DNA of 64,000 nt, taken from assembly GCF_007096385.1 (NCBI RefSeq), contig NZ_VJWL01000001.1, positions 310,001 to 374,000 on the forward strand. The letters run 5' to 3'. The notes beneath the pieces were generated by a model. That model had not been told where the DNA came from. It made no database searches and worked only from the letters and a program-made list of their open reading frames with translations. Shown piece by piece: positions 36,042 through 45,951 of the stretch. Position 1 is the first letter of the stretch. Every line of letters begins with the position of its first letter. The translations under genes and the position numbers were made by a program. This stretch comes from Aliidiomarina halalkaliphila (GTDB lineage: Bacteria > Pseudomonadota > Gammaproteobacteria > Enterobacterales > Alteromonadaceae).

Positions 36042-36963
36042 TCTTTGATTCCGTTGTCTCTAATTGCGGACAGGGGGTGAATTGACTGTCGTCCTGTCCT
36101 TTAATGCGCAGTGGGCCCGACTCATCCAAATCAACCGGAAGAATGGCCTGAACTGCAACGACCTTACTATCATAACGCACTGCGTGGAGAACTGCACCTG
36201 CTCGGCGCCAGTTGTCTCCGACGCGACGCTCTATGACATCGTTGTCAGTAGGTAGCTGTTCACAGCGACCTACCAAGTACTGCATGCGTCTTTTGGTTTG
36301 CCCTTTATAGTGCATCCGGGCAATGGTTTCCTGGCCGATATAGCAGCCTTTTTTAAAGCTTATCGCACCGATACGATCAAGATTAAGCGTTTGGGGAATA
36401 TGTTCTTGCTGCTGACTTTCCCGGAACAGCGGCCAACCCAGTTGCATCTCCACCACTTGTGCGAGCGCTGGGTTGGATTCACACGGCCAAGGCGCCTGAT
36501 CCGCGGAACGCAGATATAATACAACATGCTCTGCAAGGCGCAGAAAATGTCCCCCCTCATGCAATGTTAGGTCACCGATCTGACTCGGTAGGCTCGCCTT
36601 TGTAGGAACGTCAGGATGGTCGAGGCCAAGTAACAAATAGGGGGACCACTGCGCGCTATCGTCGGTGAATTCGACTTTATTAAATACGCTGAATTTTTTT
36701 AGCTCTGCGAGGGATTTGGGTAACAGTTGCTTATCCATAACAAGGATAAAATCGTCACCGCTACGAAAAATACGAAACACACTCCACAGCTTTCCTTTGG
36801 CGTCACAATACCCGCCTGGGAGCCAGTGCGCTTTGTCCAGAGTTCTTAGATCACAGGTAAGCTGTGCTTGTAAAAACTGCTCCGCGTCTATGCCTGCGGC
36901 GCGAATAACGCCGAGCTCAGGGTAGTTTACAACGCGGTTCTCGGCTACTACGTTTGGATTCAC
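36025..36963 (-). CDS. ygfZ: Folate-binding tRNA-modifying / Fe-S cluster protein YgfZ
   Basis: A GcvT-like tetrahydrofolate-binding protein needed for full activity of some Fe-S enzymes such as MiaB. The 312-aa product has the family signature KKGCYIGQETIARMHYKG with the invariant Cys at about residue 207. The N-terminal region follows the aminomethyltransferase fold (IRAAGIDAEQFLQAQLTCDL...GGYCDAKGKLWSVFRIF). The head-to-head arrangement with sdhE-ygfX is the same as in E. coli. It lies upstream of, and overlaps, slyD. Confidence 0.95.
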   Translation of the reverse strand: MNPNVVAENRVVNYPELGVIRAAGIDAEQFLQAQLTCDLRTLDKAHWLPGGYCDAKGKLWSVFRIFRSGDDFILVMDKQLLPKSLAELKKFSVFNKVEFTDDSAQWSPYLLLGLDHPDVPTKASLPSQIGDLTLHEGGHFLRLAEHVVLYLRSADQAPWPCESNPALAQVVEMQLGWPLFRESQQQEHIPQTLNLDRIGAISFKKGCYIGQETIARMHYKGQTKRRMQYLVGRCEQLPTDNDVIERRVGDNWRRAGAVLHAVRYDSKVVAVQAILPVDLDESGPLRIKGQDDSQFTPCPQLETTESKNESNH

Positions 36964-37126
36964 AGGGCCTTCCTTTTATAAATGCGACCGTCCTATAGAA
37001 ACACAATGGTGATGGTTATTGCGTATTTCAAGGCGAGGGGAGTCATCCACCTGATAAAATATAGGGAACCTAGGGAAGAACTGGTACAATTGCACATAGC
37101 AATTATCGACCATGATGAGGTGTACC

Positions 37127-37399
37127 GTGGAGTTTCTCAAACAGTCAGAAGATGCGTTGAAAGATAAGCGCCGCATGCGTTGGGCATGTCGCCGGGGCAT
37201 GTTAGAACTTGATGTGCTGTTCGCACCCTTCGTCGAAGAGGCATACGATGACTTGTCGTTGGAGCAACAAGCGGTATTTCGGCGTTTGCTGACCTGTGAC
37301 GATCCGGATTTGTTTGCGTGGTTCATGGGGCACAAAGACTGCCCCGACCCTGAACTGGCAGACATGGTGGCACTGATGTTGCGCCGGGTGAAAGTGTAA
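37127..37399 (+). CDS. sdhE: FAD assembly factor SdhE
   Basis: Promotes covalent flavinylation of succinate dehydrogenase and fumarate reductase. I place the start at GTG 37127, since GAGG lies six bases before it, giving 90 aa as expected (E. coli 88); the ATGs at 37112 and 37115 would overlap the ribosome-binding site. The invariant R-G-x-x-E motif is RGMLE at residues 23-27 in WACRRGMLELD. LLTCDDPDLFAWFMGHKDCPDPEL matches the family C-terminus. It is divergent from ygfZ and followed by ygfX after 25 bases. A TACAAT box at 37085-37090 could be a -10, but lacks a good -35. Confidence 0.93.
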   Translation: MEFLKQSEDALKDKRRMRWACRRGMLELDVLFAPFVEEAYDDLSLEQQAVFRRLLTCDDPDLFAWFMGHKDCPDPELADMVALMLRRVKV

Positions 37400-37424
37400 T
37401 CCAAGCATGCACCGGGGTTACCCT

Positions 37425-37919
37425 ATGCTATGGGGTTCGTCGCTTACGGTGCATAGATTCCGGCGTTACCGTTGGCTAATATTAACGCTTCTACTGATCT
37501 GGGCAGGGCTCAACCCTGCTGTTTGGTTGCTACTATTCCTGTTGATTGTTTTATATCTTTACCAGCGGCAGCGAGCGGCTGGTGACGTATATGCGATCGT
37601 GCCCGTTTGGCTACGAGAGAATGGTTCTGGATTTAATGCTCAAGAGCAAGAAATACAGATGCTCGCACCGGTATTGATGTTCCCGAACTTGTGCATATGC
37701 AAAGTACAGTGCAGCGCGCAACAGTCAAACGCGCAAGACAATAACAGCTTCGCACCAACCCGATGGCTATGGCGTTGGCGCGATCAATGCGACTCGATAA
37801 CATGGACTCGCTACTGTCGTATCCTGCATCACTGCCAGCAACAGAGACCTTCAGTTGCTGCGGGGCTATTTAACCATATCTCCAGGATAACGTTGGGGCG
37901 TGAGAATCGTTGGCGCTGA
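37425..37919 (+). CDS. ygfX: YgfX-like inner-membrane protein (CptA family)
   Basis: A poorly conserved two-helix membrane protein encoded after sdhE in most gammaproteobacteria; E. coli YgfX was described as a toxin-like protein acting on the cytoskeleton, a contested assignment. From ATG 37425 (GGGG upstream) the product is 164 aa with hydrophobic helices at about 17-31 and 33-47, then a soluble tail rich in Gln, Arg and Trp. Identification rests on position, topology and the N-terminal MLWGSSLTV, similar to E. coli MVLWQSDLRV. Unusually, its last 54 bases overlap the 3' end of convergent nadB. Confidence 0.75.
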   Translation: MLWGSSLTVHRFRRYRWLILTLLLIWAGLNPAVWLLLFLLIVLYLYQRQRAAGDVYAIVPVWLRENGSGFNAQEQEIQMLAPVLMFPNLCICKVQCSAQQSNAQDNNSFAPTRWLWRWRDQCDSITWTRYCRILHHCQQQRPSVAAGLFNHISRITLGRENRWR

Positions 37920-39485
37920 ATGGGGTGCTTGTTCAGGGTAATCGAGAGTGTAGTGCAAGCCTCGACTTTCAGTACGGCGCATGGCACTTTGAATAATCAA
38001 TTGAGCGACTTGAGCAAGGTTGCGCAACTCCAATAAATTGCTCGTGACTCGGAAATTCGCGTAATATTCATGAATTTCTTGTTGCAGCAGTTCCACCCGT
38101 CTTAAGGCGCGTTCGAGGCGCTTAGTGGTGCGAACGATACCCACGTAATCCCACATAAACAAGCGTAACTCATGCCAGTTATGTTGAATTATCACTTCCT
38201 CGTCGGAATCAGTGACCATACTTTCATCCCACGGTCTTACTGCCGTCAATTCTGGTGCCGCGGCCATGTGTTTCTGCATATCAGCAGCGGCGGCGCGGGC
38301 AAACACCACACATTCCAGTAATGAGTTACTGGCCATTCGGTTGGCTCCATGCAATCCGGTATAAGCCACCTCGCCAATGGCATATAAACCGGCGATATCG
38401 GTTCGGGCATCGAGGTTTGTCATCACCCCACCACAGGTATAGTGGGCCGCCGGCACAATAGGCATAGGCTCTTGGGTAATATCAATTCCCAAGCTTAAGC
38501 ATTTCTCGTAGATGGTAGGGAAATGCTGACGGACAAAGTCTGCAGGTTGGTGCGATATATCTAAATACATGCAATCTGCACCTAACCGCTTCATCTCGTA
38601 ATCGATCGCTCGAGCGACGACGTCTCGAGGTGCTAATTCGGCAAGCTCATGAAACTCTGGCATAAAACGGGAGCCGTCGGGGCGCTTTAAATGCGCTCCC
38701 TCACCACGCAACGCTTCTGTTAGTAAAAAATTGTGCGCTTTGGGGTGGAATAAGCAGGTGGGATGAAATTGATTAAATTCCATATTTGCGACTCGACAGC
38801 CGGCGCGCCAGGCCATAGCAATGCCATCGCCGCTGGCTACATCGGGATTCGATGTATACTGATAAACCTTGCTCGCACCACCTGTACATAAAGCGGTAAA
38901 TTTAGCGCCAATGGTTAACACGTGCTGGTGATTTAAACTCCATACGTAGGCGCCCACACAACGCGGAACACCGTTGCTTTGCTGGGTAATTAAGTCAATC
39001 GCATTGGTATACTCAAGCACCTGAATATTCGGGTGGTTGAGCGCCTGCGAGGTGAGGGTGCTCTGAACCGCGCGGCCGGTGGCGTCGGCAGCATGCAAAA
39101 TGCGGCGATGAGAGTGCCCGCCTTCCCGGGTTAAATGAAAACGGGTGTTTCCTTCCGGATCCGACTCTTGATCAAACGCGACGCCAAGCTCTATGAGCCA
39201 CTGTAAGCTTTCTTTTGCACGTTCAGCGGTATAACGCACAACCTGCTCATCACAAAGGCCTCCTCCGGCGACCAACGTATCGGCGACATGGGATTCAATG
39301 CTATCATTCTCATCAAATACCGCGGCTATTCCACCTTGTGCATAATAGGTGGAGCCTTCGGCAAGTGGCCCTTTACTCAGGACGATGACTTGATATGATT
39401 TAGCCAACTGCAATGCAAGGGATAGGCCAGCAGCACCGCTGCCGATAATCAAAACGTCGCAGGTAATCGTGGCGTCAGAAGTCAT
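37866..39485 (-). CDS. nadB: L-aspartate oxidase
   Basis: Oxidises aspartate to iminoaspartate, the first step of de novo NAD synthesis; an FAD enzyme of the succinate dehydrogenase flavoprotein family. The 539-aa length matches E. coli (540). The dinucleotide motif [19 protein letters not shown] is at residues 10-28. Conserved catalytic blocks include [35 protein letters not shown] and [18 protein letters not shown]. It is divergent from rpoE, the usual gammaproteobacterial arrangement. nadA and nadC are not in the window. Confidence 0.98.
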   Translation of the reverse strand: MTSDATITCDVLIIGSGAAGLSLALQLAKSYQVIVLSKGPLAEGSTYYAQGGIAAVFDENDSIESHVADTLVAGGGLCDEQVVRYTAERAKESLQWLIELGVAFDQESDPEGNTRFHLTREGGHSHRRILHAADATGRAVQSTLTSQALNHPNIQVLEYTNAIDLITQQSNGVPRCVGAYVWSLNHQHVLTIGAKFTALCTGGASKVYQYTSNPDVASGDGIAMAWRAGCRVANMEFNQFHPTCLFHPKAHNFLLTEALRGEGAHLKRPDGSRFMPEFHELAELAPRDVVARAIDYEMKRLGADCMYLDISHQPADFVRQHFPTIYEKCLSLGIDITQEPMPIVPAAHYTCGGVMTNLDARTDIAGLYAIGEVAYTGLHGANRMASNSLLECVVFARAAAADMQKHMAAAPELTAVRPWDESMVTDSDEEVIIQHNWHELRLFMWDYVGIVRTTKRLERALRRVELLQQEIHEYYANFRVTSNLLELRNLAQVAQLIIQSAMRRTESRGLHYTLDYPEQAPHSAPTILTPQRYPGDMVK

Positions 39486-39545
39486 GTTGTTTTATCGTTG
39501 TTGAGTGAATACATTGAATTTTACCGTTGTTGTGAACTAATTTGC

Positions 39546-39572
39546 GAACTTTTTCCAAAACCATTGGTCTAG
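39546..39572 (+). promoter_or_regulatory. Sigma-E-type autoregulatory promoter of rpoE
   Basis: GAACTT (39546-39551), exactly 16 bases, then TCTAG (39568-39572). This fits the sigma-E consensus (GGAACTT, spacer 16, TC-rich -10) and occupies the position of the autoregulated rpoE promoter in E. coli, about 70 bases before the start codon. The first G of the -35 box is replaced by C. Confidence 0.75.
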
Positions 39573-39642
39573 CTACTACAGAGAACGTGCGGGCCCAAAG
39601 CAAAAGAGTCATGGACAGGGTTATAACAGAGAGTGGGCTCGA

Positions 39643-40224
39643 ATGAGCGAACAGGAAATTGATCAAGAGCTGGTAGAGCGTGTACAGCGTGGCGATCAAA
39701 GAGCATTTGATGTGTTGGTAAAGAAATATCAGCACAAGATAATGAGCCTCGTAGCACGTTATGTAAAGCATCCCGGTGATGTGCCCGATGTGGCTCAAGA
39801 GGCGTTTATTAAAGCGTATCGAGCATTACCGAACTTTCGCGGTGATAGTGCGTTCTATACGTGGCTGTATCGCATTGCGGTCAATACTGCAAAAAATTAT
39901 TTAGTGTCGAAGGGGCGGAAGCCGCCGTCTTCAGACATAGATGCACAAGATGCGGAATTTTTAGATAACGGACATGGTCTGAAGGATATAGCATCCCCCG
40001 AACACCTGTTGTTGTCCGAGGAAATTAGGCAAACCGTGATGAATGTCATCGATGGCTTGCCCGATGATTTAAAGCAGGCAATTACGTTGCGGGAACTCGA
40101 TGGTTTAGGGTATGAAGAGATTGCGCAAACGATGGATTGTCCGATTGGAACAGTACGGTCTCGAATTTTTCGCGCACGGGAAGCGATTGATAAAGTGATA
40201 CAACCGTTACTGGAACACAATTAG
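39643..40224 (+). CDS. rpoE: RNA polymerase sigma factor RpoE (sigma-E)
   Basis: An ECF sigma factor that turns on outer-membrane repair genes. The 193-aa protein has region 2 (QRGDQRAFDVLVKKYQHKIMSLVARYV, then PDVAQEAFIKAYRALPNFRGDSAFYTWLYRIAVNTAKNYL) and region 4 with its helix-turn-helix (GLGYEEIAQTMDCPIGTVRSRIFRAREAI). It matches E. coli RpoE very closely. It heads the operon with its regulators rseA, rseB and rseC; release from RseA requires DegS and RseP (rseP is at 19 kb). Confidence 0.98.
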   Translation: MSEQEIDQELVERVQRGDQRAFDVLVKKYQHKIMSLVARYVKHPGDVPDVAQEAFIKAYRALPNFRGDSAFYTWLYRIAVNTAKNYLVSKGRKPPSSDIDAQDAEFLDNGHGLKDIASPEHLLLSEEIRQTVMNVIDGLPDDLKQAITLRELDGLGYEEIAQTMDCPIGTVRSRIFRAREAIDKVIQPLLEHN

Positions 40225-40242
40225 GCTAACTGAGGATACACT

Positions 40243-40863
40243 TTGATGACAGAACACCAGAATGAAAAACTGTCGGCACTCGTGGATGGTGAACAAGACC
40301 GTGACACGATGCAGGCACTGGTGGAAAACGCCAGCCACCGCGAACGCTGGTTTCGTTACCAACTGGCAAGTGCCGTGGTGCGGGGCGATGCGGTTGCGGG
40401 CCATCGTTTTGATATTTCAGCTGCCGTGGCGGCTGAAATAGCCAAATCACCAGTGCATGCACCAGCATCCTCATCATTACTGAGCGCAATGCAGCGTTGG
40501 CTGCGCCGTTCAAGTTGGATGCGTCCGGCTGCGAGTATGGCTGTTGCTGCCAGTGTTGCGGTGGTTACCGTAGTTGCCGTGCAACAGTTACAAACGCCAG
40601 AAGACGTGATCAATCCAGCACCACAAGGACGTTCAGTGACCACATTGGAAACGATGCCAATGGGTGGTGTGGTAAATCCAGTGAGCTTTAATACAGTTCA
40701 TTCGCCGACAGAACAGCAGGATGTGGGTTTGGAACGGCGCTTGCTGCAATCATTTATGATGGACCATCAGCAACAATTGCAATTGAGCCAACAGCAAGAA
40801 GCGGAGGCCTTAGAGGCCGAACTTAAAGGTTCTCCGGATCAACCGGAGCCAGGTACTCAGTAG
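40243..40863 (+). CDS. rseA: Anti-sigma-E factor RseA
   Basis: A single-pass inner-membrane protein that holds sigma-E inactive until cut in turn by DegS and RseP. The 206-aa product has the cytoplasmic sigma-binding N-domain (EKLSALVDGEQDRDTMQALVE...RYQLASAVVRGD), one membrane helix at about 93-114 (RPAASMAVAASVAVVTVVAVQQ) and a periplasmic domain rich in Gln. The periplasmic tail is poorly conserved, as usual. It starts 18 bases after rpoE and ends 12 before rseB. Confidence 0.95.
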   Translation: MMTEHQNEKLSALVDGEQDRDTMQALVENASHRERWFRYQLASAVVRGDAVAGHRFDISAAVAAEIAKSPVHAPASSSLLSAMQRWLRRSSWMRPAASMAVAASVAVVTVVAVQQLQTPEDVINPAPQGRSVTTLETMPMGGVVNPVSFNTVHSPTEQQDVGLERRLLQSFMMDHQQQLQLSQQQEAEALEAELKGSPDQPEPGTQ

Positions 40864-40875
40864 TAGGAAAACGGA

Positions 40876-41889
40876 ATGATGCGAGTCAGCAAGGCTATGC
40901 TAGCAGTTGTGGTTCTGGCATGGCTGGGCGCCTTGCCCGCTAGTTTTGCGTGGGAAACCGCGGGGCAGGGTGAGACCACTCAGTCCGGACCGCAAACAGT
41001 GACTGAGCAGCAGATTCGCGATGGCGTTGCTTGGTTTAACCGCATGCAACAGGCACTCCGTCACCAAAACTTCAATGCATCCATGGTGCAAGTACAAGGC
41101 CAGCGGGTTGAGTTATTTAGTTGGTTACACGGTCGCACCGACGAGGGCACTGAGCTCGAGTTACTCTATAGTTTAAATGGGCCTGATTCGTATTTGGTGC
41201 GACAAGATCAGCAAGTTTCATATTTCCATCCAATGATTTCTCCCTATAGCATGCAGTCGCGTGCGCTATTTGGGCCTATCCCCAGCGCTTTTTACGAAGC
41301 GTATTCAGAAATAGAACGGTCTTACAGCGCTGTTGCCATGGGCGGCGGGCGTGTGCTTGATCGTCCGGCGAAGCATGTACGTCTGATACCGCGGGATCAA
41401 CAACGATTTAGTTATTCACTCTGGCTTGATCGTGAGTCGGGAATGTTATTACGCATGGCGACCGTGGCTCCTAATGGCGATGTCCTTGAATTGGTGCAAC
41501 TTACCTCACTTGAGCTGAGCGCCGAGGTACCTTCCGATTTAATGAAAATGCATAATTCGCCTATGCCTCCGGTGATTCGTGATCCCAATGTGGATAGCAG
41601 TATTGAACATGAGTGGCGGCAAACTTGGTTACCGGAAGGGTTCATGCAAGTACGTGCAAATCATCATCGATTGCCGATGACAGGGATCGCAGCGGATTAT
41701 TTTCTGTATTCTGACGGCCTAACTCGGGTGTCTGTATATGTATCTCAGGATCCGCGTGCGTCAACGTCTATTCAATACGAAGGTTTAGAGTCTTTGTACA
41801 CCCATCGTCACCGTGATTTTAGTGTTACAGTGGTTGGGCGCTTACCAATGGAAACATTGCAACGTATTGCTGCGTCTGTAGCCCGATAA
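40876..41889 (+). CDS. rseB: Periplasmic sigma-E regulator RseB (MucB family)
   Basis: Binds the periplasmic part of RseA, shields it from DegS, and is displaced by lipopolysaccharide intermediates. The 337-aa precursor has a signal peptide (cleavage after about Ala25, ASFA). The large N-terminal domain is LolA/LppX-like (WFNRMQQALRHQNFNASMVQVQGQRVELFSWLHGR...) and the smaller C-terminal domain holds WLPEGFMQVRANHHRLP and YFLYSDGLTRVSVYV. The gene order rpoE-rseA-rseB-rseC is standard. Confidence 0.95.
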   Translation: MMRVSKAMLAVVVLAWLGALPASFAWETAGQGETTQSGPQTVTEQQIRDGVAWFNRMQQALRHQNFNASMVQVQGQRVELFSWLHGRTDEGTELELLYSLNGPDSYLVRQDQQVSYFHPMISPYSMQSRALFGPIPSAFYEAYSEIERSYSAVAMGGGRVLDRPAKHVRLIPRDQQRFSYSLWLDRESGMLLRMATVAPNGDVLELVQLTSLELSAEVPSDLMKMHNSPMPPVIRDPNVDSSIEHEWRQTWLPEGFMQVRANHHRLPMTGIAADYFLYSDGLTRVSVYVSQDPRASTSIQYEGLESLYTHRHRDFSVTVVGRLPMETLQRIAASVAR

Positions 41890-41912
41890 CATCCCACAGG
41901 AATATATCCGGA

Positions 41913-42389
41913 ATGATTCGAGAGTTAGGTGAAGTGATCGAGGTGGATGGCAACTCCGTGACCATTGCGACTCAGTTAAAGCAAGGTTGTGGTGGCTGTC
42001 AGCAGCAAAATCACTGTGGCGCAGGATTACTCTCAAAAGCATTTCCATCGCGCCAAGGAACGCTTTCAATATGGATGGATTCTACGCCAGCCGTCGGCGA
42101 TACCGTTGAGTTACTGCTTCCGGAACAAGTCATGGTTCGATTCTCATTTCTTTTATATTTAGTGCCACTGCTCGCACTCTTTGCCGGCGCCTGGTTAGGT
42201 CAGGCGCTGTTGGGGAGTGAAGGTATTAGCATTTTGCTCGGGTTTAGTGCCTTTGCGCTGAGTTTTATTGGATTAAAGCGTTGGTTAAAAATGCGTGATA
42301 TCCGAGTGCGTCAACTCCTACAAGTGAATATTTTAGCGGCTGATTCTTCCGCTCATGCTTCTTCTAACCACTCCCGCAGCGATGGTTGA
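41913..42389 (+). CDS. rseC: RseC/MucC family protein
   Basis: A small inner-membrane protein, last of the rpoE operon; its family is linked to SoxR reduction in E. coli (with the Rsx complex) and has a minor positive role on sigma-E. The 158-aa product shows the N-terminal cysteine cluster GCGGCQQQNHCG (about residues 26-37) and two membrane helices (about 73-98 and 102-122). The C-terminal tail is polar. The lepA promoter candidate begins at its stop codon. Confidence 0.92.
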   Translation: MIRELGEVIEVDGNSVTIATQLKQGCGGCQQQNHCGAGLLSKAFPSRQGTLSIWMDSTPAVGDTVELLLPEQVMVRFSFLLYLVPLLALFAGAWLGQALLGSEGISILLGFSAFALSFIGLKRWLKMRDIRVRQLLQVNILAADSSAHASSNHSRSDG

Positions 42390-42418
42390 TTGTTTGTCAG
42401 CCGAAAAGTAAGTAAAAT
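42390..42418 (+). promoter_or_regulatory. Sigma-70 promoter candidate for lepA-lepB
   Basis: TTGTTT (42390-42395), a 17-base spacer and TAAAAT (42413-42418), beginning directly after the rseC stop. The predicted start near 42425 gives a leader of about 55 bases before lepA ATG 42480. It would uncouple lepA-lepB from the sigma-E operon upstream. Confidence 0.65.
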
Positions 42419-42479
42419 TCCCGCCATACATGCTGTAATGAAGTCGGCTCGGTGAGACGAGTCGCATATTGAGGTGTTC

Positions 42480-44297
42480 ATGAGCCAAACTGGCATTCCC
42501 AAAAAGAATATTCGCAACTTTTCCGTTATTGCCCATATCGATCATGGGAAATCAACCCTGTCGGATCGCTTAATTCAAGTGTGTGGTGGCCTTACTGAGC
42601 GGGAAATGGCGGAGCAAGTGCTTGATTCTATGGATATTGAGCGTGAGCGTGGCATTACCATTAAAGCACAAAGCGTGACCTTGTATTACGACGCCAACGA
42701 CGGTGAGCGGTATCAATTGAACTTCATTGATACGCCTGGCCACGTGGATTTCTCTTATGAAGTATCGCGCAGCCTCGCCGGGTGCGAAGGTGCATTATTG
42801 GTGGTGGATGCAGCCCAGGGCGTAGAAGCGCAAACCCTAGCGAACTGTTATACAGCCATCGATATGGACCTCGAAGTGGTACCGATTCTCAATAAAATCG
42901 ACTTGCCGCAGGCTGAACCAGAGCGGGTTGCTCAAGAAATTGAAGATATTGTTGGCATCCAAGCGGTAGACGCAGTGCGTTGTTCTGCGAAAACAGGTAT
43001 TGGAATCGACGAAGTATTGGAACGGATTGTCAAACAAATACCTTCACCGAAAGATGAAGCCGACGATGAAGCACCATTGCAGGCACTGATCATCGATTCT
43101 TGGTTTGATAACTACCAAGGCGTGGTGTCGTTAGTGCGGATCAAGAAGGGCGTGCTGCGTACTGGCGACAAAATGAAAGTAATGTCGACCGGCCATGACC
43201 ATATTGTTGATAAAGTGGGTGTGTTTACCCCCAAACCACTGGAAACCGGCGTATTGCATGCGGGTGAAGTAGGCTATGTGATCGCGGGTATCAAGGCCAT
43301 TCATGGGGCTCCTGTAGGGGATACGTTAACGCACGCTAAAGGCGGCGCAACGACACCATTGCCTGGTTTTAAGAAAGTGCAACCGCAAGTATATGCGGGG
43401 ATGTTCCCGATTTCCTCGGATGACTACGAAAGCTTCCGAGATGCCCTCGATAAGTTAAGCTTGAACGATGCATCTTTGTTTTTCGAGCCAGAGAATTCGG
43501 GTGCCTTAGGGTTCGGCTTCCGTTGCGGCTTTCTGGGTATGCTCCACATGGAGATTATTCAGGAACGTTTGGAACGTGAATATGATATCGACTTGATCAC
43601 TACGGCACCAACGGTGGTGTATAAAGTGGAAACCACCAAAGGCGAAATCCGCATGGTGGATAACCCGGCCGCTTTACCTCCGGTGAATGAAATAGCTACC
43701 ATTTACGAACCTATTGTTGAAGCGAATATTTTGGTACCGCAAGAGCACGTAGGTAACGTGATCACGCTGTGTATCGAGAAACGCGGCATGCAAACCAATA
43801 TGGTTTACCATGGTAAGCAAGTGGCGCTGACCTATGAATTGCCGATGGCAGAAGTGGTGATGGATTTCTTTGATCGTTTGAAGTCCACTAGCCGCGGCTA
43901 TGCGTCCCTCGACTATAGCTTTAAGCGCTTTGAAGAATCGGACATGGTGCGTGTAGACATCCTCATCAATGGTGAGCGTGTGGACGCTCTTGCTATGATT
44001 CTACATCGGAGTCAGGCGCAATTCCGCGGACGTGAAGTGGTTGATAAAATGCGTGAGCTTATCCCACGTCAGATGTTTGATATCGCGATTCAAGCGACCA
44101 TTGGAAATCACGTGATTGCGCGGAGCACCGTAAAACAACTGCGTAAAAACGTGACCGCAAAATGTTATGGTGGTGATGTGAGTCGTAAGAAGAAACTGTT
44201 ACAGAAGCAGAAAGAAGGTAAGAAGCGGATGAAACAGTTAGGTAATGTGGAAGTCCCACAAGAGGCGTTCCTGGCTGTTTTACGCACTGGAAAGTAA
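42480..44297 (+). CDS. lepA: Elongation factor 4 (LepA)
   Basis: A ribosome-binding GTPase related to EF-G, implicated in back-translocation and in 30S assembly. The product is 605 aa from ATG 42480 with GAGG five bases upstream; GTG 42474 is within that site. GTPase motifs: [14 protein letters not shown] (G1), [10 protein letters not shown] (G2), [12 protein letters not shown] (G3) and NKIDLP (G4). The LepA-specific C-terminal domain, rich in Lys and Arg ([25 protein letters not shown]), is complete. lepB follows after 56 bases. Confidence 0.98.
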   Translation: MSQTGIPKKNIRNFSVIAHIDHGKSTLSDRLIQVCGGLTEREMAEQVLDSMDIERERGITIKAQSVTLYYDANDGERYQLNFIDTPGHVDFSYEVSRSLAGCEGALLVVDAAQGVEAQTLANCYTAIDMDLEVVPILNKIDLPQAEPERVAQEIEDIVGIQAVDAVRCSAKTGIGIDEVLERIVKQIPSPKDEADDEAPLQALIIDSWFDNYQGVVSLVRIKKGVLRTGDKMKVMSTGHDHIVDKVGVFTPKPLETGVLHAGEVGYVIAGIKAIHGAPVGDTLTHAKGGATTPLPGFKKVQPQVYAGMFPISSDDYESFRDALDKLSLNDASLFFEPENSGALGFGFRCGFLGMLHMEIIQERLEREYDIDLITTAPTVVYKVETTKGEIRMVDNPAALPPVNEIATIYEPIVEANILVPQEHVGNVITLCIEKRGMQTNMVYHGKQVALTYELPMAEVVMDFFDRLKSTSRGYASLDYSFKRFEESDMVRVDILINGERVDALAMILHRSQAQFRGREVVDKMRELIPRQMFDIAIQATIGNHVIARSTVKQLRKNVTAKCYGGDVSRKKKLLQKQKEGKKRMKQLGNVEVPQEAFLAVLRTGK

Positions 44298-44353
44298 ACA
44301 CTGCGGCGCGATGACGCAGACGCCTCATTTGAATAACTCAACAGGATGAATAC

Positions 44354-45247
44354 ATGACGACGTATTATTTCTCATTGTTGCTGGTTTTCGGCACACTGAT
44401 AACCGGCATCATTTGGGCGATCGATCATTGGGTATGGAAGCCAAAGCGCCAAGCAAAAATCGCTGAAGCAGAAAGTAAAAGTGGTTTAAAACTCAACCCG
44501 GATCAAGCGCAGCTACTGGCGCCGCAGTCGGCGCTAGCGGATTTTTCGCAAGCGGCATTTCCGGTGTTGTTGGTTATTCTTATCTTACGTTCATTTATCT
44601 ATGAGCCGTTCCGTATTCCCTCAGGTTCAATGATGCCCACTTTGTTAGTGGGTGATTTTATTATGGTGGAGAAGTTTCGGTATGGGCTACGGGAGCCAGT
44701 AACACGCAAGGAATTCTTGCGTACCGGGCGACCAGATCGTGGTGAAGTGGCCGTGTTTAAATATCCGGTGGAGCCGGATGTAGACTATATTAAACGGGTT
44801 ATTGGTTTGCCAGGGGATCGGGTCGTCTATAGCGATAAATCCTTTTATATTTACACGAACTGCGTTCCAGAATGTGATGGTGTAGAGCCGGTCCAGATTG
44901 CCCAAGCGGAACAGCCGAATGGGGATTTTTACCGTAACCAGTTACCATTACGCCGTTTTACCGAAGAAGTAGGTGAGCGCCAATACGATATCCTTGTGGA
45001 TCCAGGCCGTAACGTTATGAATCACGATTTAGTTTGGGATGTGCCGGAAGGGCATTATTTCTTTGTGGGCGATAACCGAGATAATAGTCTTGATAGTCGC
45101 TATTGGGGCTTTGTTCACGAAGATTTATTAGTAGGGCGCGCTGTATTTGTGTGGCTGAGTTTAGAGTTTGAACGTGAACCTTCAAGTTGGTTGCCTCAGT
45201 GGGTGCCTACGCGGGTTCGCTTTGATCGACTAGGGAGTATTGAGTGA
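44354..45247 (+). CDS. lepB: Signal peptidase I
   Basis: Removes signal peptides from exported proteins at the periplasmic face of the inner membrane. The 297-aa protein has two N-terminal membrane helices (about 5-24 and 68-84) and the catalytic Ser92 ([14 protein letters not shown]) and Lys147 ([14 protein letters not shown]) dyad; Ser91/Lys146 in E. coli. The C-terminal box [16 protein letters not shown] is intact. A cysteine pair (NCVPEC) falls where E. coli LepB has its disulfide. The stop overlaps the rnc GTG start by four bases. Confidence 0.98.
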   Translation: MTTYYFSLLLVFGTLITGIIWAIDHWVWKPKRQAKIAEAESKSGLKLNPDQAQLLAPQSALADFSQAAFPVLLVILILRSFIYEPFRIPSGSMMPTLLVGDFIMVEKFRYGLREPVTRKEFLRTGRPDRGEVAVFKYPVEPDVDYIKRVIGLPGDRVVYSDKSFYIYTNCVPECDGVEPVQIAQAEQPNGDFYRNQLPLRRFTEEVGERQYDILVDPGRNVMNHDLVWDVPEGHYFFVGDNRDNSLDSRYWGFVHEDLLVGRAVFVWLSLEFEREPSSWLPQWVPTRVRFDRLGSIE

Positions 45248-45951
45248 GCTTGACCGAAGCCCAGCGACGGGACATTGAGCGCCGGATTGGATACAGCTTT
45301 AACGACAAAGGTTATTTGCAACAAGCGTTAACCCACCGCAGTGCGTCCAACGCCCACTACGAACGCTTGGAATTTCTGGGTGACTCTATTTTAAGTGTGG
45401 TGATCGCCGAAGCCCTTTATCATCAATTCCCGAAGGCGGCGGAAGGTGATTTAAGTCGGATGCGCGCAACACTCGTGTGCGGCACCATGTTGGCAAAAAT
45501 CGCTCGGCAATTCGATCTCGGTGAATTTCTTATTCTCGGCCCCGGCGAAATGAAAAGTGGTGGCCACCGTCGTGAGTCGATTTTATCGGATACCGTTGAA
45601 GCCATTATTGGGGCAATTTTTCTCGATAGCGATATGCACAAGGCACAGGAAATGGTGCGCCAGTGGTTTAAACCGCTATTGAAAGACATTAAGCCCGGTA
45701 ACAATCAAAAAGACCCAAAAACGCGCCTGCAAGAATTTTTGCAAGGCCGCCAATGCGGACTGCCAGTGTACGAAGTGGAACGTACTGAAGGACAGGCCCA
45801 TAATCAAAAATTTACGGTACGCTGTACTGTAGACCTGCTCGCTGATCCTGTACTTGCAACTGGCACCAGCCGACGCAAAGCGGAACAAGCGGCTGCAGCC
45901 CAAACCATTGAATTGCTGGCGGAACAAACCGGCAGCAAGGAGTTATCATGA
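45244..45951 (+). CDS. rnc: Ribonuclease III
   Basis: Cleaves double-stranded RNA, processing rRNA precursors and controlling mRNAs. The 235-aa protein has the RNase III signature [21 protein letters not shown], the second acidic cluster ([15 protein letters not shown]) and a C-terminal double-stranded-RNA-binding domain ([22 protein letters not shown]...[14 protein letters not shown]-like ending, here [14 protein letters not shown]). The start is GTG 45244 within the lepB stop overlap. In E. coli RNase III cuts its own leader; no such leader hairpin exists here because the gene starts inside lepB. Confidence 0.98.
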   Translation: MSLTEAQRRDIERRIGYSFNDKGYLQQALTHRSASNAHYERLEFLGDSILSVVIAEALYHQFPKAAEGDLSRMRATLVCGTMLAKIARQFDLGEFLILGPGEMKSGGHRRESILSDTVEAIIGAIFLDSDMHKAQEMVRQWFKPLLKDIKPGNNQKDPKTRLQEFLQGRQCGLPVYEVERTEGQAHNQKFTVRCTVDLLADPVLATGTSRRKAEQAAAAQTIELLAEQTGSKELS

